Assembly: GCA_038233815.1 (NCBI GenBank)
Contig: JBBSVE010000022.1
Location: 1 to 29,191 of the forward strand
DNA: 29,191 bases
Direction: 5' to 3'
Origin: JBBSVE01 sp038233815
GTDB taxonomy: Bacteria; Pseudomonadota; Alphaproteobacteria; Rhodobacterales; Rhodobacteraceae
Part shown: positions 1 to 6,952 of the stretch, in pieces
How the letters are laid out: each line of letters starts with the position of its first letter
Position numbering within the stretch: the first letter of the stretch is position 1
Position numbers and translations under genes: made by a program
Notes under the pieces: model-generated
Databases searched by the model: none
Told to the model about the DNA's origin: nothing
The model's input: the letters and a program-made list of their open reading frames with translations, nothing else

Positions 1-993
1 ACCACCGTGCTCTACGAGGGCAAGCCCGTGGGAACCCCGGATGCTGGCGCCTACTGGCGCGTGATCGAGGATCACCGGGTGCAGAGCTTCTTTACCGCGC
101 CGACCGCTCTCCGCGCGATCAAGCGGGAGGACCCGAAAGGGCTGATGCTCGCCGACTACGACCTTTCCTCGCTCAACACCCTGTTTCTGGCGGGGGAGCG
201 GGCGGACCCCGATACCGTCGAGTGGGCGGCGCATGCGTTGGGCAAGCCCGTGGTCGATCACTGGTGGCAGACGGAGACGGGCTGGTCGATCGCAGCCAAT
301 CCGGTCGGGCTCGGCACGCTCGCCGTGAAGCTTGGCAGCCCCGGAAAGCCGATGCCGGGCTACGATGTCCGCGTGCTCGACCGGACCGGGGCGGAGCTGC
401 CGCGCGGGACGCTCGGTGCCGTCGTGCTGCGCTTGCCGCTGCCGCCGGGCACGCTCTCGACGCTGTGGAACGCGGCAGCGCGGTTCAAGACGTCTTACCT
501 CGCGCGGTTTCCGGGATTCTATGAGACCGGGGATGCGGGCCATGTCGATGCGGACGGTTACGTCTGGATCATGGCGCGCACCGACGACGTGATCAACGTG
601 GCGGGGCATCGCCTGTCCACCGGGGCGATGGAGGAGGTGCTGGCATCCCATGCCGACGTCGCGGAATGCGCGGTGATAGGGGTGGCGGACGCGCTGAAAG
701 GTCAGGTTCCGGTGGGGTTCCTGTGCCTCAACCGCGATTGCGCGCGCCCCCATGCCGACGTCGTGGCCGAAGCGGTGGCCTTGATGCGGGCGCAGATCGG
801 TCCGGTCGCGGATTTCAAGCGCGCCTGCGTGGTGGCCCGTCTGCCCAAGACCCGGTCGGGCAAGATCCTGCGCGCCACGATGCGTCAGATCGCCGACGGC
901 GGCCCGTGGAAAGCGCCGGGCACCGCCGACGATCCGGCGGCGCTGGCGGAGATCGAGACGGCACTCCGCACGCTGGGGCTTGCCGCGCGATGA
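1..993 (+). CDS. prpE: Propionyl-CoA synthetase, C-terminal part (5' end outside window)
   Basis: The open frame runs in from the left edge, so only the last 330 residues are visible; the GTG at 7 is internal and not the start. This is the C-terminal half of an AMP-forming acyl-CoA synthetase, which activates propionate to propionyl-CoA through an acyl-adenylate in the cytoplasm. Visible ANL-superfamily motifs are HWWQTETGW (substrate pocket and adenylate region), YETGDAG, and RTDDVINVAGHRLSTG at the hinge. Near the end PKTRSGKILR carries the catalytic lysine (codon 862-864), which protein acetyltransferases control in this family. The HWWQTETGW pocket and the overall wording fit PrpE/ACSS3 better than acetyl-CoA synthetase; a full AcsA lies at 6953-8917 for comparison. 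The stop is TGA at 991-993. The Hpt gene follows 39 bp downstream on the same strand, but nothing links the two functionally. Confidence 0.88.
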   Translation, partial: TTVLYEGKPVGTPDAGAYWRVIEDHRVQSFFTAPTALRAIKREDPKGLMLADYDLSSLNTLFLAGERADPDTVEWAAHALGKPVVDHWWQTETGWSIAANPVGLGTLAVKLGSPGKPMPGYDVRVLDRTGAELPRGTLGAVVLRLPLPPGTLSTLWNAAARFKTSYLARFPGFYETGDAGHVDADGYVWIMARTDDVINVAGHRLSTGAMEEVLASHADVAECAVIGVADALKGQVPVGFLCLNRDCARPHADVVAEAVALMRAQIGPVADFKRACVVARLPKTRSGKILRATMRQIADGGPWKAPGTADDPAALAEIETALRTLGLAAR

Positions 994-1032
994 GGGGCCG
1001 GGGCGTAATCGCAGGTCGGGGGAGACCGCCGC

Positions 1033-1380
1033 GTGGATGAGACCGGGTTCGACCGCATGCTCGGGATGGCCGGGCCGGATCTGGCGCGCGATCTCGTCGC
1101 GCAGTTCGGGTGCGACCTCGCCGATGCGGCAGCGCAGCTTTTCGCAGCGCTTGCAAGGGGCGACATGGCGGGCGTCCGGGCCGCGGCGCATGTCCTGATG
1201 GCGCTGGCGGGAACCGCAGGTCAGAGCGCGCTCTACGTATCGGCGCAAGGCGTGCACGCGGCAGCCGTGGCGCAGGATGCATCAGGAGCGGCCGCCTATG
1301 AGCCGGAGCTGGCCACGGGGATCGACGCGATGCACGCGATGCTGGACCGCCGCGCCTGCAGCCCGGAGGCCGCACGATGA
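1033..1380 (+). CDS. Hpt (histidine phosphotransfer) domain protein
   Basis: This is a 115-residue, alanine-rich, probably all-helical protein the size of a single Hpt domain. The phosphorylatable histidine is most likely H53 in AAHVLMALAG, with the family glycine at H+10 (G63). The usual HxLKG motif reads HVLMA here, so the lysine and the first glycine are replaced. Hpt proteins pass phosphate between a hybrid kinase and a response regulator. The partner is almost certainly the next gene, because its ATG overlaps this stop codon (ATGA at 1377-1380). The GTG start is chosen because a GGGGAG ribosome site lies about 9 nt upstream; the nearby ATG at 1037 is in another frame. No kinase gene is in view. 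The fold is inferred from composition, motif and context, not from an alignment. Confidence 0.72.
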   Translation: MDETGFDRMLGMAGPDLARDLVAQFGCDLADAAAQLFAALARGDMAGVRAAAHVLMALAGTAGQSALYVSAQGVHAAAVAQDASGAAAYEPELATGIDAMHAMLDRRACSPEAAR

Positions 1381-2810
1381 GACAGGCATCCGCGCGCGAA
1401 ACGCAGAAAGCCGCCGAGAAACCGCTTCTGCTGATCGAGGACACGCTGTCGTTGCAGATGGTCTATCGCTCCGTCCTGACCAACGCGGGCTATCAGGTGG
1501 CGGTGGCGGCGACCGCTGGCGACGGGATCGGGCAGTTCCATGCCCTGCGCCCGCAGATCGTGCTTCTCGACCTGATGCTGCCCGACCGCGACGGGCTCGA
1601 CCTCATGCGCGAGATGCTGAGCCACCAGCCGCAGGTCAAGGTCATCGTGATCACCGCGAACGGGTCGATCAACAAGGCGGTGGAGGCGATGCGGGCGGGC
1701 GCGCACGAATTCCTCGTCAAGCCGTTCGACGAGCAGCGGTTCCTCGGTGCGGTGCAGAACGCGTCCGACGGCAAGCGCCGCCCCCGCCCCGCCCCCGTGG
1801 CCCCTGTCGAACCGGCCCGGGTGGAAATCCAGCCCGACAGCATGTTCATCGGCTCCTCCCCCGCGATGGAGGGGGTGCATGACAAGATCCGGTCGGTCGC
1901 CCGCTCCATGGCCACGGTCTTCATCACGGGGGAGAGCGGCACCGGCAAGGAGCTGTGCGCGCTCTCCGTGCACCAGAGCTCGCCCCGCGCCTCGGGGCCG
2001 TTCATCGCGCTCAACTGCGGCGCGATCCCGCAGGATCTGCTTGAATCGGAGGTGTTCGGTCATGTGAAGGGCTCCTTCACAGGGGCCGTGTCCGACAAGA
2101 TCGGGGCCGCGGCGGCGGCGGACGGGGGCACGCTGTTTCTCGACGAGGTGTGCGAGATGGTGCCGGCGCTCCAGACCAAGCTGCTGCGGTTTCTCCAGAC
2201 CTCGACGGTGCAGCCCGTCGGCTCCACCAAGCCGCGCAAGGTCAATGTGCGGATCGTCTGCGCCACCAACCGCGACCCGTCCGAGGAGGTGAGGAAGGGC
2301 CATTTTCGCGAAGACCTTTACTACCGGCTCTATGTCGTGCCGATCCACATGCCGCCGCTCCGGGCGCGCGGCGAGGACGTGATCGAGATCGCGGAGATGG
2401 CGGTGCGCCGGTTCGCGCTGGAGGAGGGGCGCAACTTCGAGGGCCTGTCGCGCGAGGTCCAGAGCCTGTTCCGCACGCTTCCGTGGCCGGGGAACGTGCG
2501 CCAGCTGCTCAACGTGATGCGGAACGTGGCCGTGCTCTACGATGGGCGGGCGGTGACGCGGGCGATGTTGCCGGGCGACCTGACGATGGCCCCGCTGCGG
2601 CCCGACAGCGCGGCCGCGATGGGCACGGAAGTGGCGCCGGGCGACATCGGCGGCCTTCTGGGTCTGACGCTGGCGGAGGCGGAGCGCCGGTTCATCCGCG
2701 CCACGATCGAGGATATGGGCGGGTCGGTGCCACGCGCGGCGCGGGTGCTGGACGTCTCCCCCTCCACGATCTACCGCAAGATCGAGGCCTGGACGAAATC
2801 CGGGCTCTGA
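1377..2810 (+). CDS. Sigma-54-type response regulator, NtrC/LuxO-like
   Basis: This 477-residue protein has the full NtrC architecture. The receiver domain is residues 17-130: acid pair E21/D22, phospho-acceptor D65 in VLLDLMLPD, T93 and K115. The AAA+ sigma-54 activation domain is about 155-395: Walker A GESGTGKE at 185-192, KGSFTGA loop at 231-237 (normally GAFTGA), Walker B GTLFLDEV at 251-258, and an arginine region FREDLYYRL at 310-318. The Fis-type helix-turn-helix is about 430-472, ending PSTIYRKIEAW. It should activate sigma-54 promoters when phosphorylated, presumably via the coupled Hpt protein. Translation is coupled by a 4-bp overlap, and a GGAGG site lies inside the end of the Hpt gene. 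Its targets are unknown; I saw no convincing -24/-12 promoter in the intergenic regions of this window. It ends 9 bp from the convergent DUF697 gene. Confidence 0.93.
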   Translation: MRQASARETQKAAEKPLLLIEDTLSLQMVYRSVLTNAGYQVAVAATAGDGIGQFHALRPQIVLLDLMLPDRDGLDLMREMLSHQPQVKVIVITANGSINKAVEAMRAGAHEFLVKPFDEQRFLGAVQNASDGKRRPRPAPVAPVEPARVEIQPDSMFIGSSPAMEGVHDKIRSVARSMATVFITGESGTGKELCALSVHQSSPRASGPFIALNCGAIPQDLLESEVFGHVKGSFTGAVSDKIGAAAAADGGTLFLDEVCEMVPALQTKLLRFLQTSTVQPVGSTKPRKVNVRIVCATNRDPSEEVRKGHFREDLYYRLYVVPIHMPPLRARGEDVIEIAEMAVRRFALEEGRNFEGLSREVQSLFRTLPWPGNVRQLLNVMRNVAVLYDGRAVTRAMLPGDLTMAPLRPDSAAAMGTEVAPGDIGGLLGLTLAEAERRFIRATIEDMGGSVPRAARVLDVSPSTIYRKIEAWTKSGL

Positions 2811-2819
2811 GACGCGCCG

Positions 2820-3827
2820 TCAGACCGGCGCGGTGTCCGTCCCGCTTCGCATGAAGGTGCCGGTCAGCGCACGGCTCATCAGGTTGGTGACGCGGGGACG
2901 CGGCAGGGCATGGAACGGCATTGGCCGGCAGAGGTCCATCGCCGCAACCCCCACCCGAGCGGTCAGCGCGCCATTCACGACACCCTCCCCGAATCGGCGT
3001 GAGAGCTTGCCCAGAACGCCCCCGCCCGCGACCGATCCGATCAGGTCATCGCCCAACGCCAGCGCGCCGGTCGCGAGGAGATGGCCCAGAACGCGGCGCA
3101 TCAGCTTCAGGCTTCCCAGCGTCCCGGTGCGGCCGCCGTAGATCGCCGCGATGGCGCGGATCATCGCGAGGTTGGAAAACAGCGCCGTCACCACGTCCGC
3201 CAGCGCAAGCGGCACAAGAGCCGTGACCGTGGCTACTCTCCGCGCGGCGGCCTCGATCTCCACCCGCGCGGCGAGATCGAGGGGGCCTAGCAGCTCCGTC
3301 TCCGCCAGATCGAGCAATCCGTCGGCGTCCATGATCTCGCCCCGCCGGTCCTTCAACCGTGCAGCGGGCCATTTGAGATCGGGGCGCGAGGCATAGAGCC
3401 CGCTGATATGGTCCACCACGGCCTTCGCGCGCGACAGGGTTGCCGCCGCGCGCGCGTCCGCCGCCTCCTGCCGCACGCCGTCGAGCCTGCCCATTCGCCA
3501 GAACCCCGCCGCCTCGCGCACGCAAAGCGCCAGCACGCTCAGGAGCGCGGCGGCCGTGAGGGCGGCGGCGATGGAGCCGAGGATGGAACTGCGCGCGAGG
3601 AGGCCGGTGATGAACTCCGTAAGGCCCACGGCCAGCATGAAAGTCAGAAGTGCGCCCACGGCCCAGAGTGTCAGCGCGACGATCCCCGAGGGGCGGCGCG
3701 TGATCACGCGCGCCACGGTCTGCATCGCGGCACCGTCTGGCAGGCCGATGTCGGGCACCGGGGCCGCCTCGGACGGTGATGGGCCATCCTCGTCGAGGTC
3801 GATCAGGATCGGGCGGCGGGCGGACAT
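2820..3827 (-). CDS. YcjF-like DUF697 / TIGR01620 membrane protein
   Basis: This 335-residue protein resembles E. coli YcjF (UPF0283). An acidic N-terminal region (ILIDLDEDG) is followed by two hydrophobic helices at about 48-70 and 82-103. A central charged segment comes next, then a C-terminal DUF697 domain (about 200-330) with small-residue-rich helices such as LALADVVTALF and GALALGDDLIGSVAGGG. An in-frame upstream extension exists, but the start at 3827 is preferred. A GGAGG site sits 5 nt before this ATG, and the extension would run into the ycjX stop. It lies 67 bp downstream of ycjX on the same strand, the arrangement seen in enterobacteria, where both belong to the phage-shock regulon. 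Its biochemical role is not established; an inner-membrane partner of YcjX is the reasonable inference. Confidence 0.85.
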   Translation of the reverse strand: MSARRPILIDLDEDGPSPSEAAPVPDIGLPDGAAMQTVARVITRRPSGIVALTLWAVGALLTFMLAVGLTEFITGLLARSSILGSIAAALTAAALLSVLALCVREAAGFWRMGRLDGVRQEAADARAAATLSRAKAVVDHISGLYASRPDLKWPAARLKDRRGEIMDADGLLDLAETELLGPLDLAARVEIEAAARRVATVTALVPLALADVVTALFSNLAMIRAIAAIYGGRTGTLGSLKLMRRVLGHLLATGALALGDDLIGSVAGGGVLGKLSRRFGEGVVNGALTARVGVAAMDLCRPMPFHALPRPRVTNLMSRALTGTFMRSGTDTAPV

Positions 3828-3894
3828 GAAACCTCCGGTCTGGGCTTCGGAGATGGGTGCGGCGACGCCCACGATCAAGCCGCACGAACGCGCA

Positions 3895-5310
3895 TCACAG
3901 GCGGTCCGACAGCAGGAAGTCCGCCGCCCGGTCGAGCCGGATATGCGGAGGGCCGAGCCCCGGCTGCGCTGTGAGCGGCTGCGGCGCAAAGGACATCAGC
4001 GCATAGTCGGCGTCGAGCCATCGCTCCGCCCCTTCCCGCGCAGGGGCCAGAAGCTGCGCCGGGTTCTGCGGCAGGTCGCCGGGATGGAGCGCCGCGCGCT
4101 TGCCCCCGAGCAGCGTGCCGCGCACGAGGTCCAGCGCATGACCGTCATGCTCGCGCGTCTCCTCCGTCGTGACGCGGAGCGAGGCCAGTGACATGGCCAT
4201 CGTCGTGGCACCCGCGAAATCCGCGCGGTCGCGGGCCTCGCGCAGCAGCGCCTCGGTGATGGCGGTCAGCCGGGGGTGCTGGACATGGTGCAGGTGGTCG
4301 GCCTTGGTCGCGGCAAAGAGGATCCGGTCGACGCGCTTGCCGAGCAGAAGCGCCGACAACAGGCGATTGCGACCGGGCCGGAAGGCGCCGAGGATCTCCA
4401 CCATGGTGCGGCGCAGATCCTCCAGTGCCTGCGGCCCCGCATGGATCGCGCCCAGCACGTCCATCAGCACGACCTGCCGGTCGAGCCGCGCGAAATGGTC
4501 GCGAAAGAATGGGCGGACGACATGCGTCTTGTAGGCCTCGAACCGGCGGTCCATCTCGCGCCAGAGGCTGGAGCGGCCGGGTTTGCCGGGCTCGGGAAGC
4601 GGCGCGAAGGTCAGCACCGGCGAGCCCGCGAGATCGCCCGGCAGCAGGAACCGTCCCGGCGTGCAGTCCGACCATCCGGCCTTGCGGGCGTCCTGCAGGT
4701 AGGCGGTGAAGGCCGCCGCCAGCGACAGCGCCGCGGGTTCGTCGAACGGCCCGCCCGGATCGTGCAGCGCCGTCTCCGCCAGAAACGCGGCAGCCGCGGG
4801 CCGGGTCGCGATGCGCGCGAGGGTCGCAGAAGACCAGTCGCCGTAGCTCTTTTCCAGCAGCGCCAGATCGAGCAGCCACTCCCCGGGATAGTCCACGATG
4901 TCGAGATGCACCGTCCGCGGCCCCGTCACCGCCCCCGTGACGGAGCCGATCAGCCCGTGCGGGCGCACCCGGAACGACAGCCTGAGTTCGGAGATCGCGC
5001 GCGTGCTGTCGGGCCAATGCGGATCGGTGCCGGTCATCGCCGTCAGATGATGCTCGAAATCGAACCGCGGCAGCGTGTCGTCGGGCTGGGGTTGCAGGAA
5101 CGCCGCGAGGATGCGCGGACCGGCCGAAAACTGCGGCATCCGCCCACGGTCCAGAAGGTTCGCCACGAGGCTGGTGATGAACACCGTCTTGCCCGCGCGC
5201 GACAGCCCCGTGACGCCGAGGCGGATGACAGGATCGAACAGCGTCTCCGACACGCCGGAGACGGCGGTCTCGATCGTGCGTCCGATGCCGTCGGTCAGTC
5301 TGCCGAACAT
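3895..5310 (-). CDS. ycjX: YcjX-family P-loop NTPase
   Basis: This is a 471-residue member of the YcjX / DUF463 family, predicted GTP-binding stress proteins. The Walker A motif GLSRAGKT is at residues 35-42, shortly after an amphipathic N-terminus. Other family-like segments are DIVDYPGEWLLDL (the switch/Walker B region) and VLMDVLGAIHAGPQALEDL, followed by KVDRILFAATKADHLHH-type text (here KRVDRILFAATKADHLHH), which supplies the nucleotide-specificity lysine and aspartate. The length matches the family norm of about 465. The ATG at 5310 has a GGAGG site upstream. With the DUF697 gene downstream it forms the ycjX-ycjF pair, tied to envelope stress in enterobacteria. No pspA, pspB or pspC gene is visible here. 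It is divergent from truA, with 95 bp between the starts. Confidence 0.9.
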   Translation of the reverse strand: MFGRLTDGIGRTIETAVSGVSETLFDPVIRLGVTGLSRAGKTVFITSLVANLLDRGRMPQFSAGPRILAAFLQPQPDDTLPRFDFEHHLTAMTGTDPHWPDSTRAISELRLSFRVRPHGLIGSVTGAVTGPRTVHLDIVDYPGEWLLDLALLEKSYGDWSSATLARIATRPAAAAFLAETALHDPGGPFDEPAALSLAAAFTAYLQDARKAGWSDCTPGRFLLPGDLAGSPVLTFAPLPEPGKPGRSSLWREMDRRFEAYKTHVVRPFFRDHFARLDRQVVLMDVLGAIHAGPQALEDLRRTMVEILGAFRPGRNRLLSALLLGKRVDRILFAATKADHLHHVQHPRLTAITEALLREARDRADFAGATTMAMSLASLRVTTEETREHDGHALDLVRGTLLGGKRAALHPGDLPQNPAQLLAPAREGAERWLDADYALMSFAPQPLTAQPGLGPPHIRLDRAADFLLSDRL

Positions 5311-5405
5311 GGTGCCTCCCTCCGTGTCTTGGGCACGATAAGGGCGCGCCCCGGCGGGCGGTAGGGGGCTTGTCAGGCATGGCGCGCAGGGGCTAGGCCG
5401 ACAGC

Positions 5406-6179
5406 ATGCCGGGATATGCGCTGAAGATCGAGTATGACGGCGGCCCCTTCGCGGGCTGGCAGCGGCAGGCCGGCGGTCAGGTCACGGTGCAGGGCGTGCT
5501 GGAGGCCGCGCTGGCGCGCCTCGGTCCCGCGCAGACCGTCCCCGCGGCAGGCCGGACCGATGCGGGCGTCCATGCGACGGGTCAGGTCGCGCGGTGCGAG
5601 ATGGCGCGGGCGTGGGATACGGGCCGTCTGGCGGGCGCGCTGAACCACCACCTGAGGCCATGGCCGGTAAGCGTGGTCGCCTGCGCGGAGGTGCCCGACG
5701 GCTGGCACCCGCGCTTCGACGCGCTTGGCCGGCGCTACCTGTTCCGGCTCGTGGCGCGCCGCGCGCCCGTGACGCATGACCGGGGGCGGGTCTGGCAAGT
5801 GGGGCACCGGCTGGACGTGGAGGCGATGCGGGAGGGGGCGGCGGCGCTGATCGGCCGGCACGATTTCACGACGTTCCGGTCGGCGCACTGTCAAGCGGCC
5901 TCACCCGTCAAGACGCTGGACCGGCTGGAGATTTCGGAGGTCGGGTATCCGGAGGGGGTGGAATACCGGTTTGAGTTGTCCGCGCGGTCGTTTCTGCACA
6001 ATCAGGTGCGGTCTATCGTGGGAACGCTGGAGCGGGTGGGGGCCGGGGCATGGGAAGCGGCGCGGGTAGGGGAGGCGCTGGAGACGCGGTCGCGGGCGGC
6101 ATGCGGTCCGGTCTGTGCGCCGGGGGGGTTGTATCTGGTGGGGGTGGAGTATGGCGTGGGGGTGGTTACAAACCTTTGA
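5406..6179 (+). CDS. truA: tRNA pseudouridine synthase A
   Basis: This 257-residue protein converts uridines 38-40 of the tRNA anticodon stem to pseudouridine. The N-terminus ALKIEYDGGPFAGWQRQ is typical. The signature GRTDAGVHATGQ contains the catalytic aspartate D52, and the C-terminal RSFLHNQVRSIVGTL motif is also present. The ATG at 5406 gives the expected N-terminus, although its ribosome site is weak. The last 14 bp overlap the stop end of the convergent AT-rich gene. The final residues (GVGVVTNL) are encoded where base composition changes abruptly, so the native C-terminus may have been slightly rewritten when foreign DNA joined here. The catalytic domain is complete and the enzyme should be active. 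Confidence 0.96.
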   Translation: MPGYALKIEYDGGPFAGWQRQAGGQVTVQGVLEAALARLGPAQTVPAAGRTDAGVHATGQVARCEMARAWDTGRLAGALNHHLRPWPVSVVACAEVPDGWHPRFDALGRRYLFRLVARRAPVTHDRGRVWQVGHRLDVEAMREGAAALIGRHDFTTFRSAHCQAASPVKTLDRLEISEVGYPEGVEYRFELSARSFLHNQVRSIVGTLERVGAGAWEAARVGEALETRSRAACGPVCAPGGLYLVGVEYGVGVVTNL

Positions 6180-6870
6180 TGGTTTTCTCTAAAAAATCAT
6201 ATCCTTGATACCCTTTTGAACTGTCCCACCCTGAGAAAGTTTGATAGATAAATCTGCATAAAGCCTTGGATTCGTCATATCCGAGCTTGGATCTTCTCAG
6301 CGAAATGAGGAGAATTTCAAGACGTTTAAAAATTGCAAAAAGATCTTCATCGTCTATCGTATAGTTGTTTAGCAAAAACTGAACTTGTATGACCAGAAAC
6401 TCTAGATTTATAACGATCTCGTTAAACTCGGGCGTGGCTTGATCCATTTGATTCTGAAATGCATTGAATCCTTCATTTCCTTTGCGCCCTCCCTGAAAAG
6501 CGTCTCTGAACCCGTTGGTGGTCAATAACTTCTCTATTGTATCTTCGCTAGCCTCCATTTCAGAACGCCCTCCTTTCTGACTTGCGAAGACGACTTCACA
6601 GAGAATATCCCTCTTAATTGATCTATACATTTTCAAGAAATTGATCTTGATGATATGTCCTTTTCTCTGCTCTGGAACATAAACAAACAGCCAATAAAAA
6701 TAGAACGAAATCAATCCGCTAGAGAGTAAATTGAAAAGGATCGAGTAGACGCCTTGAAGCCAACTTGGCTTTGGTACTTCAAGATAATTTAACCCAGTGA
6801 CGGCCGATAGGAAAACCACATTAAGTCCGAACCATGGCATGATCCTCCCTCTGAATCTGTATTTCGCCAT
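6166..6870 (-). CDS. Unrecognised two-helix membrane protein, AT-rich gene
   Basis: I do not recognise this 234-residue protein. It has a basic N-terminus, two hydrophobic helices (about 13-29 and 41-65), then a soluble C-terminal part of about 165 residues, probably cytoplasmic. The soluble part is largely helical (for example EIVINLEFLVIQVQFLL and LFAIFKRLEILLISLRR) and ends in a Lys/Gly-rich tail. Codon use is AT-rich and unlike any neighbour, indicating horizontal acquisition. Two starts are possible. The ATG at 6870 lacks a clear ribosome site; the ATG at 6840 is preceded by AGAGGGAGG at short spacing and would give 224 residues starting MPWFGLN. It overlaps the truA 3' end by 14 bp and lies downstream of acsA on the same strand. 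A membrane-anchored sensor or phage-defence component is conceivable, but no motif supports either. Confidence 0.7.
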   Translation of the reverse strand: MAKYRFRGRIMPWFGLNVVFLSAVTGLNYLEVPKPSWLQGVYSILFNLLSSGLISFYFYWLFVYVPEQRKGHIIKINFLKMYRSIKRDILCEVVFASQKGGRSEMEASEDTIEKLLTTNGFRDAFQGGRKGNEGFNAFQNQMDQATPEFNEIVINLEFLVIQVQFLLNNYTIDDEDLFAIFKRLEILLISLRRSKLGYDESKALCRFIYQTFSGWDSSKGYQGYDFLEKTIKGL

Positions 6871-6950
6871 CAGGAATATAATATCCCTTTCAAAATTAGC
6901 TTCGGATCAGAAGTTTTCATTTCAATTGTTGCTGTCAATGCGTCATGAAC
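6166..6950. other. AT-rich island between truA and acsA
   Basis: Base composition drops abruptly here. Two 60-base lines counted by hand (6361-6420 and 6421-6480) are about 32 % and 40 % GC, while the flanks are clearly above 60 %. The island begins within the last codons of truA and ends just before the acsA stop. It contains one gene and its upstream region. I found no integrase, tRNA gene, direct repeat or transposase at its edges, so the mode of entry is unknown. On the minus strand a perfect TTGACA hexamer lies at 6938-6933, but no good -10 box follows at normal spacing. Confidence 0.7.
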
Positions 6951-6952
6951 CC

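Noticed and set aside
6933..6938. Perfect minus-strand TTGACA upstream of the AT-rich gene
   Set aside because: No reasonable -10 hexamer is found 16-18 nt downstream, so I do not call it a promoter.
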